Part shown: piece by piece, positions 17,674 through 26,042 of the stretch
Position numbering within the stretch: position 1 is the stretch's first letter
Layout: each line of letters starts with the position of its first letter
NCBI RefSeq assembly: GCF_007992715.1
Contig: NZ_BKAU01000002.1
Span: forward strand, 1,032,982 to 1,096,981
Source: Chitinophaga cymbidii
GTDB taxonomy: Bacteria; Bacteroidota; Bacteroidia; Chitinophagales; Chitinophagaceae
Direction: 5' to 3'
DNA: 64,000 nt
Notes under the pieces: generated by a model
Seen by the model: only the letters and a program-made list of their open reading frames with translations
Told to the model about the DNA's origin: nothing
The model's database searches: none
Translations under genes and position numbers: made by a program

Positions 17674-20600
17674 ATGAACACGATCACTACATTATCACGC
17701 AGGCTGCTGACCTTCGCAGTTTTGCTATGCTCCATGTGCTTCATAGTACAGGATGTTTCCGCGCAGCAGGTAAAACAGACCGTTACCGCGCTGCAGGTAA
17801 AGAAAGGCCCGCTTGCCGCGGCGCTGAAGCAATTGCAGACGCAGGCGGGTATCGATATCATGTACAACGCGGCCCTGCTGGAGAAATTCCAGGTGGAAGA
17901 GGCAACTTATAGTAACCAGACGGTGGAAGCCGTGCTGCGCGATCTGCTGAAACGCACCGGCCTGGAGTTTACAGAAAAAGAAGGCGTGATCATTATCAAA
18001 GCCCCCGAAAAGCAACGGGTGCCGGTGAAAGGCTCCGTTACGGACGCCGAAAGCGGTATTGCGCTGCCGGGCGTGAGCGTGCAGGTGAAAGGCACTTCTT
18101 CCGGCGCCACAACGGACGATGCGGGTGCGTTTGTATTGAATGCGGACCCGGCTACGGACACGTTGCTGTTAAGTTATATCGGTTACAAAAATGCGCTGAT
18201 GCCGCTGGCCGGCCGCAGGGAGCTGGCGCTTCGCCTCAAAGCGGATGCCAGCATGCTCAGCAGCGTAGTGGTGGTAGGATATGGCGAAACGAAAAAAGAC
18301 AACCTCACCGGCGCCGTAAGCCACGTAACGGAAAAGGATTTCAACCAGGGCGTATTTTCCTCTCCCGAACAATTGCTGCAGGGAAAGGTGCCCGGCCTCA
18401 ATATCACCCGCAGCGGCGATCCCAACGGAACGCCGGCCGTCATGCTCAGAGGCCCGTCCACTTTGCGCAGCGGCGAAGCGCAGGAACCCTTTTACGTGAT
18501 CGACGGTGTGCCCGGCGCTTCCATTCAACTCGTTTCGATGAATGATATCGTATCCATCGACGTATTGAAAGATGCATCCTCCACTGCCATCTACGGCGCC
18601 CGCGCCGCCAACGGTGTGATCATGGTCACTACCCGAAGGGCGAAGGAAGGACAGAAATGGGTCAGCTATAACGCATACGCCGCGCTGGAACAGGTATCCA
18701 ACCGCATTGAAATGCTCACCGGCGATCAGCTGCGCAAATGGCTGGACGATAACGGCAAAAGCCTGAACCCCGCGTACGATGATGGCGCGAACACCGACTG
18801 GCAAAAGGAAGTGACCCGCAACGGCGTGTCGCACAACCACAACATTTCCCTCGGCGGCGGAGCGGGGAATACGGTGTATGATGCGAGCATCAACTACCTG
18901 AGCAATGAAGGCATCATGAAAGGTTCTTCACTGGAACGCATCAACGTTAGAGCCAGCCTCGAGCAAAGAGCGTTTAATGACAAGCTGAAAGTTAACCTGG
19001 CATTGAGCAACAGCATCTCCACGCAACACCGCATTCCCCAGTTGGTGTTCCAGAACATGCTGCTGTACATGCCTACCGTCAACATTAAAAACCCGGACGG
19101 CACGTATAAGGAAGACTTTACAGCTACAAGGGATTATTACAATCCGGTTTCGCTGATCGATAACAATGAGGACCGCACCAAAACGAAGATATTGTTAGGG
19201 AATATCCGCGCGGAGCTGCAAGTATTGCCAGGATTGAATTACACGGTGAATGCTTCCATGCAGGACGAGCAGATCAACCGCGATGTGTATTACAATCACG
19301 CCTCTGCGCTCGCCCAGCAACTCAACGGCAAAGCCACCCGCGGCGCGTTCAGCAACACCAAAAAAATACTGGAAACGTACTTCAATTATGATAAAACCTT
19401 CGGCCGCCACAACCTGAAGCTGCTGGCGGGCTACTCCTGGCAGGAAGACCGCCGCAACGACGGTTTCCAATCCTCCAACCAGGGTTTTGTATCCGATGCG
19501 CTGAGCTATAACAACCTCGGCGTGGGCAATCTGCCGGTGGGCGTAATTCCCGACTGGGGCAGCTCCAGCATCGATGTATATCGTTTCATTTCATTCTACG
19601 CACGTGCGAATTATGTGTATGCCGATAAATATTTGTTACAGGTGTCCGCCCGCCGTGATGGTTCCTCCGTATTCGGCGTCAACAACCGCTGGGGCGTATT
19701 TCCGGCGGTGTCTGCCGGATGGCGGATCAAGCAGGAGCCTTTCCTGAAGGAAGCTGAATGGCTGGATGACCTGAAGCTGCGCGCGGGTTATGGCGTGACG
19801 GGTAATGCGCTGGGCTTCGGCGCATTCACCGCCGTACTGCTCTACAATACCACCGGCAAATTCTATTACAACGGCGGCCTCGCCAATTCCATCGGCCCCA
19901 CACAAAATGCCAATCCCGACCTGAAATGGGAAAGCACCGGCATGGCGAACATCGGGCTGGACTTCTCCATTCTCAACAACCGCATCGGCGGCTCCATTGA
20001 TTTTTACGACAAACGTACGTCTGACCTCATTTGGGAATACAGCGTGCCCACCACGCAATATTTCCTGAACGAGCTGATCGCCAACGCCGGCAAAATGAGC
20101 AACAAGGGCATAGAAATACAGATCAACGCCATGCCGGTAAGGAACCGGAAATTCACCTGGACCACCGCCGTGAATTTCGCGCATAACAGGAACAACATCG
20201 AATCATTATCCAACGATAAATTCACGTTGACTTCCATTCCCACAGCGGTACTCGGCGGCAAGGGGCAATCCGGCAACACTTCGCAGAAAGTGGTGGAAGG
20301 CCAGCCGGTAGGCTCGTTCTATATCTGGAGATACATGGGCAAGAATGATGATGGCGTATCACAATTCCTGAAAAACGACGGAACGCTTACCGTATCACCT
20401 ACTTCCGACGATTTCCTCTACGCCGGCAGCGCGCAGCCAAAGCTTTCCTACGGATGGAACAACAGCTTCACCTACGGCGATTTTGATTTCAACTTTTTCC
20501 TGCGTGGTGTTTCCGGTAACAAGATACTGAACGCCACACTCGCGAACCTGAACAGTCCCAGTGACGCGGCCATCCACAACATCCCGGTATTTACGCTGCA

Positions 20601-20886
20601 GGAATCGGCGATGGACGACAAGGCTTATTTCCTCTCCGACAGGTACATGGAGAGCGGAAACTACCTGCGGATGGACAATGCCACACTGGGTTATACCGTG
20701 CCGTTGAAGAGCGGGTCCGTGCGCAGGCTGCGCTTCTATGTGTCCGCCAACAATCTTTTTGTGATCACCAGCTACAGCGGCATTGACCCCGAGATCAACC
20801 TCGGCGGCCTTGAACCGGGCATCGATAATAACAACTTCTACCCGAAAACAAGATCGTTCCTGCTCGGCGTGAATATGACCTTCTAA
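17674..20886 (+). CDS. SusC/RagA family TonB-linked outer membrane receptor
   Basis: A 1070-residue active importer of the outer membrane. ATG at 17674 gives a signal peptide ending DVSAQQ (about residue 31). Domains in order: STN (about 45-105, GPLAAALKQLQTQAGIDIMY); a carboxypeptidase-regulatory-like beta sandwich (about 115-195, GSVTDAESGIALPGVSVQVK); the SusC signature VVVVGYGETKKDNLTGAV (about 203-220); the plug (VIDGVPGASIQLVSMNDI, VLKDASSTAIYGARAANGVI); and a 22-strand barrel ending in SFLLGVNMTF. It is energised by TonB-ExbBD and paired with the SusD lipoprotein 18 bp downstream. The STN domain fits the FecR/ECF genes just upstream. The substrate is unknown. Confidence 0.96.
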   Translation: MNTITTLSRRLLTFAVLLCSMCFIVQDVSAQQVKQTVTALQVKKGPLAAALKQLQTQAGIDIMYNAALLEKFQVEEATYSNQTVEAVLRDLLKRTGLEFTEKEGVIIIKAPEKQRVPVKGSVTDAESGIALPGVSVQVKGTSSGATTDDAGAFVLNADPATDTLLLSYIGYKNALMPLAGRRELALRLKADASMLSSVVVVGYGETKKDNLTGAVSHVTEKDFNQGVFSSPEQLLQGKVPGLNITRSGDPNGTPAVMLRGPSTLRSGEAQEPFYVIDGVPGASIQLVSMNDIVSIDVLKDASSTAIYGARAANGVIMVTTRRAKEGQKWVSYNAYAALEQVSNRIEMLTGDQLRKWLDDNGKSLNPAYDDGANTDWQKEVTRNGVSHNHNISLGGGAGNTVYDASINYLSNEGIMKGSSLERINVRASLEQRAFNDKLKVNLALSNSISTQHRIPQLVFQNMLLYMPTVNIKNPDGTYKEDFTATRDYYNPVSLIDNNEDRTKTKILLGNIRAELQVLPGLNYTVNASMQDEQINRDVYYNHASALAQQLNGKATRGAFSNTKKILETYFNYDKTFGRHNLKLLAGYSWQEDRRNDGFQSSNQGFVSDALSYNNLGVGNLPVGVIPDWGSSSIDVYRFISFYARANYVYADKYLLQVSARRDGSSVFGVNNRWGVFPAVSAGWRIKQEPFLKEAEWLDDLKLRAGYGVTGNALGFGAFTAVLLYNTTGKFYYNGGLANSIGPTQNANPDLKWESTGMANIGLDFSILNNRIGGSIDFYDKRTSDLIWEYSVPTTQYFLNELIANAGKMSNKGIEIQINAMPVRNRKFTWTTAVNFAHNRNNIESLSNDKFTLTSIPTAVLGGKGQSGNTSQKVVEGQPVGSFYIWRYMGKNDDGVSQFLKNDGTLTVSPTSDDFLYAGSAQPKLSYGWNNSFTYGDFDFNFFLRGVSGNKILNATLANLNSPSDAAIHNIPVFTLQESAMDDKAYFLSDRYMESGNYLRMDNATLGYTVPLKSGSVRRLRFYVSANNLFVITSYSGIDPEINLGGLEPGIDNNNFYPKTRSFLLGVNMTF

Positions 20887-20904
20887 CCATTAACACCATC
20901 TGAT

Positions 20905-22509
20905 ATGTTACATATAAAAAATAGCATCCGATTGTCCGTTCTGCTGGCCGTTTCCGCCTTCAGCGCCTGTACGAACCTGGACGTTCCCATAGAATCCGTG
21001 TACACCGAGGAGAACTTTCCCACAACGGAGGAAGGTTTCATTGCGGCTACCGGTCCCGTATACACGCAGCTGGCCTCCCGCTTCGCGGTGGACTACTGGC
21101 GGATGCAGGAATTTTCAACGGACGAAGCCATCATCCCCGCGCGCGACGGTAACTATGACGACGGCGGCCAGTACCGCGTACTGCACAAGCATGAGTGGAA
21201 CCCGGACCATACCAATGTAAAAGGTGTGTGGGAGTGGGGCTTTGGTGGCATCAACACCACCAACCGCATCATGCGCCTGTTTGAACCGGCGCCGGAAAGC
21301 GCGGCCAAGACCACGGCTATCGCCGAGATGCGCACGATGCGCGCGCTGTTTCATTTCTTTATGATGGACCTGTACGCGAATATTCCCATCGTTACGGAAT
21401 GGGGCAGCAGCGAACCGCCCGAACAGAAAACCCGCGCGGAAGTTTTCACCTTCATCGAAACAGAACTGAAAGCTGCCATCCCCGGCCTGAGCGCCGAAAC
21501 AGGCGCATTCACCTACGGCCGCCCCACCAAATGGCTCGCCTTCGCCATCCTCACCAAAATGTACCTGAACGCCGCGTATTATATCGGTACGCCCATGAAT
21601 ACACAAGCCGTAGCGATGGCGGACAGCATCCTGGCAAAGGGAGGGTATAAGCTGGAAGCATCTTTTGCCGCTATCTTCATGCCCGATAACGGCCCGCAGA
21701 TCACCGAAACGATCTTTGCGGTGCCTTACGATGCCAACCAGATATTCGGCAACCAGTTCTCCCGCTTCGGCCTGCATCCCGCGCTGGTGGATAAATACGA
21801 TCTGCCTTTCAGGCCCAGTATCGCGCAAAGCACCATTGCATCCTTCTACGCGAAGTTCAACCTGCCGGATGATGAACGGAACAACACCTGGCTGGCAGGA
21901 AAGCAGTATGAGGCCAACGGCGACCCTATCCTGATCCGCACTACCAACAAGGCGCTGGACAATTCATACAACGGTCCCAATCCGAATGCGGAGATTCAAT
22001 GGCACCTGGAATTTTTCCCCGAAATGCCGCTTATACGCGAGGCAACGATGGACGTAGGCAATGACGAACTTGGGAAAGCACGCGGCGTGCGCTCCATCAA
22101 GTATTTCCCCGACAAGAACGCGAACCCGCAGGAAAGACATTCCAACAACGACGTGCCGGTGTTCCGCCTGGCGGACATCATGCTGATGAAAGCGGAAGCC
22201 ATCCTCCGTGGCGCCGCTCCCACAGCGGTGAACGGCGAGTTGCAGACCGCGCTGCTGCTGGTGAACAAAATACGCGCCCGCGCCAAAGCGCCGGAGCTGG
22301 GCAATGTTACGCTGGACGATATGCTGGATGAACGCGCCCGCGAGCTGGCATGGGAAACCTGGCGCCGCAACGACCTCATCCGTTTCGGAAAATTTGAAGA
22401 CAGCTGGGGCTTTAAAACGGATAACGATGTGAATAAAAGGATCTACCCGATCCCTACCAGCGAAAGGTCATTGAACCCGAAGCTGGACCAGAACCCGGGA
22501 TATAATTAA
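20905..22509 (+). CDS. SusD/RagB family nutrient-binding outer membrane lipoprotein
   Basis: A 534-residue surface lipoprotein that lids the SusC channel and captures the substrate. A lipobox ending at Cys22 (SAFSAC) follows a short signal. The N-terminal TPR-like region has NLDVPIESVYTEENFPTTEE and GFIAATGPVYTQLASRF. Family blocks include EMRTMRALFHFFMMDLYANI, YGRPTKWLAFAILTKMYLNA, DVPVFRLADIMLMKAEAILR and the C-terminal RARELAWETWRRNDLIRFGK, IYPIPTSERSLNPKLDQNPG. It is the last gene of the sigma-FecR-SusC-SusD unit and ends at a strong terminator. No glycoside hydrolase or protease is attached, so its cargo cannot be read from context. Confidence 0.96.
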   Translation: MLHIKNSIRLSVLLAVSAFSACTNLDVPIESVYTEENFPTTEEGFIAATGPVYTQLASRFAVDYWRMQEFSTDEAIIPARDGNYDDGGQYRVLHKHEWNPDHTNVKGVWEWGFGGINTTNRIMRLFEPAPESAAKTTAIAEMRTMRALFHFFMMDLYANIPIVTEWGSSEPPEQKTRAEVFTFIETELKAAIPGLSAETGAFTYGRPTKWLAFAILTKMYLNAAYYIGTPMNTQAVAMADSILAKGGYKLEASFAAIFMPDNGPQITETIFAVPYDANQIFGNQFSRFGLHPALVDKYDLPFRPSIAQSTIASFYAKFNLPDDERNNTWLAGKQYEANGDPILIRTTNKALDNSYNGPNPNAEIQWHLEFFPEMPLIREATMDVGNDELGKARGVRSIKYFPDKNANPQERHSNNDVPVFRLADIMLMKAEAILRGAAPTAVNGELQTALLLVNKIRARAKAPELGNVTLDDMLDERARELAWETWRRNDLIRFGKFEDSWGFKTDNDVNKRIYPIPTSERSLNPKLDQNPGYN

Positions 22510-22511
22510 TG

Positions 22512-22555
22512 AAAACAGGGCTGGCCGGAAAATAACGGACAGCCCTGTTTTGTTT
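22512..22555 (+). terminator. Intrinsic terminator after susD-like gene
   Basis: AAAACAGGGCT (22512-22522) pairs with AGCCCTGTTTT (22541-22551). It has an 18-nt loop and a T-rich 3' side (TGTTTTAT). Confidence 0.85.
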
Positions 22556-22599
22556 TATACAAGATGGGCGGTTGCAATGCCGCACCTGTTTGCTTATTG

Positions 22600-23790
22600 C
22601 TATTGCAATTTCCCCAACCATTCCTTCATTCGCTTCATACCCTCCTCGATCCGCGGCATGCCGGTAGCATAGGAAATACGGATGCATTCCGGCTGCTGAA
22701 AGGCTCCGCCCGTTACAACGGACACATTGGCTTTGTGCAGCAGATACATGCAGAGATCGTCCGCATTCGCGATGTGGCTGTCCTCATAAGATCTACCAAA
22801 GAAAGCGCTCACATTCGGGAACATATAAAATGCGCCGTCCGGTTCATTGACCTTCAGGCCGGGGATCTCCTGCAATGCTTTGTAGATAAAAGCCCGGCGG
22901 TCACGGAAAGCAGCGACCATTTCATTTGTGGCATCCAGCTCTCCGCGTAGCGCTGTGATGGCGCAGCGTTGCGAGATGGAGCAGGTGGCGGAAGTGAACT
23001 GGCTCTGGATCATGTCGCTGGCCTTCGCGATCTCCAGCGGAGCGGCCAGGTAGCCGAGGCGCCAGCCGGTCATTGCGAAGCCTTTGCTAAGGCCGTTGAT
23101 GATGATGGTGCGGTCTTTCAGGCTGCCGAAGCTGGCGATGCTTTCATGCGGCCCTACATAATTGATGTATTCATAGATCTCGTCGGAGATGATGAAGATA
23201 TCCGGATGTTTTTCAAACACGGCCGCCAGTCCTTCCAGCTCTTCGCGGGAATACACGGAGCCGGTGGGATTGCAGGGAGAGGAGAACATGAACAGCCGCG
23301 TACGGGGAGTGATGGCGGCTTCCAGTTGTGCGGGCGTGATCTTGTAGTTATTCTCGATGCCACAGGGCACGAATTTCACGACGCCCTGGCAGAGCTTCAC
23401 CAGCTCGGAATAAGTGACCCAGTAGGGTGTGGGAATGATCACCTCGTCGCCGGGATTCACAATGCTCAGCACAGCGTTGGCGATGCTTTGCTTCGCGCCG
23501 GTGGATACAACGATCTGCTCGGGACTGTATTCCAGCCCGTTGTCCCTTTTCAGTTTATATGCTACGGCGGCTTTCAGGTCCGCATAACCGGCTACGGGCG
23601 TATAATGTGTAAAGCCTTCATCGATCGCCTTCTTGGCGGCTTCGCGGATATGTGCGGGCGTATCAAAATCGGGCTCGCCGATGCTGAGGTCCACAATGTC
23701 TATTCCCTGTGCTTTCAGCTCGCGGCTTAGCTTTGCCATCCTGATGGTTTGCGGCACAGAGATGCGCGTTAATCTTTCTGCTAGTTGCAT
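22600..23790 (-). CDS. Class I/II pyridoxal-phosphate aminotransferase (aspartate aminotransferase-like)
   Basis: A 396-residue fold-type I aminotransferase of the prokaryotic aspartate/aromatic group (subfamily I-gamma). It begins LAERLTRISVPQTIRMAKLS. It shows DLSIGEPDFDTPAHIREAAK, YTPVAGYADLKAAVA, FSSPCNPTGSVYSREEL, SDEIYEYINY and the PLP lysine Lys236 in NGLSKGFAMTGWRLGY. The C-terminus has IRISYATG with the substrate-carboxylate arginine. It probably interconverts aspartate and oxaloacetate with 2-oxoglutarate, though other amino acids are possible. A TAGGTTTG box lies 30 bp upstream on the minus strand (23821-23828). Confidence 0.93.
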   Translation of the reverse strand: MQLAERLTRISVPQTIRMAKLSRELKAQGIDIVDLSIGEPDFDTPAHIREAAKKAIDEGFTHYTPVAGYADLKAAVAYKLKRDNGLEYSPEQIVVSTGAKQSIANAVLSIVNPGDEVIIPTPYWVTYSELVKLCQGVVKFVPCGIENNYKITPAQLEAAITPRTRLFMFSSPCNPTGSVYSREELEGLAAVFEKHPDIFIISDEIYEYINYVGPHESIASFGSLKDRTIIINGLSKGFAMTGWRLGYLAAPLEIAKASDMIQSQFTSATCSISQRCAITALRGELDATNEMVAAFRDRRAFIYKALQEIPGLKVNEPDGAFYMFPNVSAFFGRSYEDSHIANADDLCMYLLHKANVSVVTGGAFQQPECIRISYATGMPRIEEGMKRMKEWLGKLQ

Positions 23791-23820
23791 ATGCTATAAT
23801 TTTTCCTGGGTTGACCGCGG

Positions 23821-23828
23821 CAAACCTA
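23821..23828 (-). promoter_or_regulatory. Predicted -7 box for the aminotransferase gene
   Basis: Read on the minus strand this is TAGGTTTG, a match to TAnnTTTG, 30 bp before the ATG. No well-spaced TTTG -33 element was found, because the upstream DNA is the neighbour's terminator. Confidence 0.45.
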
Positions 23829-23841
23829 CTGCAAAAAAGTC

Positions 23842-23876
23842 AAAAAAAGGTCCCGGACCTTGTGAGCCCGGGACCT
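23842..23876 (-). terminator. Intrinsic terminator of the DUF4397 gene
   Basis: On the minus strand, AGGTCCCGG (23868-23876) pairs with CCGGGACCT (23848-23856). It is followed by seven T opposite 23842-23848. Confidence 0.85.
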
Positions 23877-23899
23877 GTCCTTATAGTGATGAAAAAAAA

Positions 23900-24595
23900 T
23901 TAGTGGTTCAGCACCGTGATCTTCGGTTTGAAATCACCGGTATTGGCGCTGATGCCGGTCAGTACAATGGTGTGCGGATATCCCTGTGCAAGCTGTACAT
24001 CATTTTTGACAGCGATCGTGGAATCGGTGCCGGCCGCTTTCACGGTGATGGTAGCTGTATTGGGATCTACCGCCATGAACTCGTCGTACATGCCGCCCTG
24101 GAAGTCGTTATAATAACGGCTGGGAGAAACCTTGTTGGTATTGATGTAGAAATCAACCGGCCCTACGTCTGCGCTCATATGGAAGAAACGGACGTTAGAC
24201 TTGGTGGTGCTGATATCAGCGAAGGTCAGTGATTCGTCGATCGTATATACATCGAGGGGGGAGGTACCGTACAGAAAGTGCGTGTAGTAGCCCATGGTAT
24301 CATAGCTGGCGGTAGTGGTAGCGAGCAGGCTGTCGCCGGAGCTGCGCTTGAAATCTATTTTGAGGCTTCCCGGATCGGCGTTGATACCGCCGCCTGTGGC
24401 GTATGTTAAATTAGATGCTGCTTTTGCGCCATTCACCCAGATGTCAGTTGAATAAGACACGGGGGCTGCACTAAAGAATACCAGTGTAGTGTAGGGTTTC
24501 TGTGGTGTCGATTCGTTCTTCAGACATGAAGCCAGGCCGCTGATGGCCACTACCAATGCAAGCATTGCCCAGATACGGTTTTTCTTTGTTACCAT
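23900..24595 (-). CDS. DUF4397 domain lipoprotein
   Basis: 231 residues from ATG at 24593-24595. A longer frame from 24649 would overlap the upstream gene and spoil the signal peptide. The signal MVTKKNRIWAMLALVVAISG ends in the lipobox LASC (Cys24). DUF4397 is a beta-sandwich repeat family. It is seen in LVFFSAAPVSYSTDIWVNG, VRFFHMSADVGPVDFYIN and the closing HTIVLTGISANTGDFKPKI. The function is unknown; such proteins are envelope lipoproteins, sometimes with adhesin-like folds. It follows the serine-hydrolase lipoprotein gene by 40 bp on the same strand and may be cotranscribed with it. Confidence 0.88.
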   Translation of the reverse strand: MVTKKNRIWAMLALVVAISGLASCLKNESTPQKPYTTLVFFSAAPVSYSTDIWVNGAKAASNLTYATGGGINADPGSLKIDFKRSSGDSLLATTTASYDTMGYYTHFLYGTSPLDVYTIDESLTFADISTTKSNVRFFHMSADVGPVDFYINTNKVSPSRYYNDFQGGMYDEFMAVDPNTATITVKAAGTDSTIAVKNDVQLAQGYPHTIVLTGISANTGDFKPKITVLNH

Positions 24596-24635
24596 GCTCT
24601 CTTTTTTATTGATGAATTGATTGAGTTGACGGTTG

Positions 24636-25904
24636 TTATTGTTTATCATATGTCAATTTATAACGTTCCAGGTCCGGTTTGTATTTCCTTGTTCTTTGTA
24701 TTTCTGCTTCATATATGATCTTCCCCAGTTCCCGCAGGAAAGGTTTGCCGGTTGATTCAAAATCGTATCTGTCATCTCCGATCACACCATCTTTATTGAC
24801 GTACAGGGTGGCGGAAAGCAGGAACTCCACGCCTTTGTCAACATCCACGATATAAGCTACATCTGTCAGGAACCCGTATGCCCATCCCGGTTTGTTAAAG
24901 ATCCTTACCCCGGGCGGCAGCTGCACCGCTTTATCTGCTCCGGCCAACAGGTATTTTACATAATTCCTGTGAAATTCCGTGGAATCGTAGGCCGGCCAGG
25001 TGGTTTCCGTGGGTTGTTGCGACATATACCGGTACAAGAACCGGTAATCGTCTTCAGTTAAACGAAAAGCGTGCCCGGATGTTACACTTTCCGGAAAAAT
25101 TATGCTTTTGAGCATCTGGTGGAGGTCTGACAGCGAGATCCGGTTCTTGGCGGAGAAGTTGAACGGCCCCTCCACGAGCCGGCCGTTGGCCATATGGGAG
25201 GTTCCGGCCTCGTCATGCCGCGGGGAAAATTGAATATTGCTTTTTTGCGCGGGTTGGCGGTACAGCTGTTTCCCGTCTTTTTCAAAGCGCACGGCGTTGG
25301 TCGTGCCGTTGGCTTCTGCGGAAAGGGAAACGCTGAGGCGGTGGCGGATTTCGGCGGAAGCATAGCCTTTTTCCCATAACGCGCGGTTGAACTCCTCCTG
25401 GCCGAGGAACTCGTACAGCCGGTTAAAGGCGTCATTATCACTTACGAGGAATATTTTTTTAATATAATGGGCCACGGAGGGCTGGCCGTCCGCCGCACTG
25501 CTGTCTGCCGTCACGGCCTCCGAGATACCTTGCAGGCTGTCAGTGTACATGGGCGTAAATTTGTCCACCCCCAGCCGGTTGAGCTTTTCCAGGGCGAGCA
25601 ATGCCGTCGGCATTTTGACGGTGGAGGCGGGATAGAAATATTGTTTGGGGGACAGATGGAAGGTAAAATCGGTGAAAACCGGCTTGTTTCGGGCATCACG
25701 GTCGATTTGCGTATAGATGATCTGGAGCCGGTGGGCTTCGGGATCTTGCAGCACGGGGGAGAGGCGGGAGGCGTTGGCCTGGAGGAGCGAATCCAGGTAT
25801 TTATGGTTGTTGGAGGCCATGGAAGCAGAATTTATGCGCCCGGATGTTTGGCAGTTCGTAAAAAAAACCAATATTGCAACTGCCGCCGGAAAACGGTGCA
25901 TCAT
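24636..25904 (-). CDS. Class A beta-lactamase-fold serine hydrolase, lipoprotein
   Basis: A 422-residue lipoprotein (lipobox ending at Cys18, FFTNC). The penicilloyl-serine-transferase fold is supported by the SxxK motif STVK at 94-97 (Ser94 nucleophile, Lys97) and the SDN motif at 155-157 (VSDNDAFN). The third motif, normally KTG or KSG, appears as KPG at 338-340 (FNKPGWAYG). The class A Glu166 omega-loop signature is not evident. The protein is about 130 residues longer than ordinary beta-lactamases. It may be a peptidoglycan-acting or esterase-like enzyme rather than a resistance factor. The closest named family is Beta-lactamase2 (PF13354). Confidence 0.82.
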   Translation of the reverse strand: MMHRFPAAVAILVFFTNCQTSGRINSASMASNNHKYLDSLLQANASRLSPVLQDPEAHRLQIIYTQIDRDARNKPVFTDFTFHLSPKQYFYPASTVKMPTALLALEKLNRLGVDKFTPMYTDSLQGISEAVTADSSAADGQPSVAHYIKKIFLVSDNDAFNRLYEFLGQEEFNRALWEKGYASAEIRHRLSVSLSAEANGTTNAVRFEKDGKQLYRQPAQKSNIQFSPRHDEAGTSHMANGRLVEGPFNFSAKNRISLSDLHQMLKSIIFPESVTSGHAFRLTEDDYRFLYRYMSQQPTETTWPAYDSTEFHRNYVKYLLAGADKAVQLPPGVRIFNKPGWAYGFLTDVAYIVDVDKGVEFLLSATLYVNKDGVIGDDRYDFESTGKPFLRELGKIIYEAEIQRTRKYKPDLERYKLTYDKQ

Positions 25905-25999
25905 GATAGGAAATTTTAAAGCCTGAATCAGCTCAAAATCAGCCGGATATTGATTCTGTAACTGTTTTTATCCGGGCTTTAATATATCAATTTAAATTC

Positions 26000-26007
26000 T
26001 ATCTTTG
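26000..26007 (+). promoter_or_regulatory. Predicted -7 box for secDF
   Basis: TATCTTTG matches TAnnTTTG. A CTTTA element at 25977-25981 sits at -33 spacing. The ATG is 35 bp downstream of the box. Confidence 0.6.
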
Positions 26008-26042
26008 CAACTCTTAAAAATTTTTATTTAATCCGAAACAAA

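Noticed and set aside
24636..25904. Antibiotic-resistance beta-lactamase
   Set aside because: KTG is replaced by KPG and the class A general-base glutamate region is not seen; the length and lipid anchor differ from resistance enzymes.
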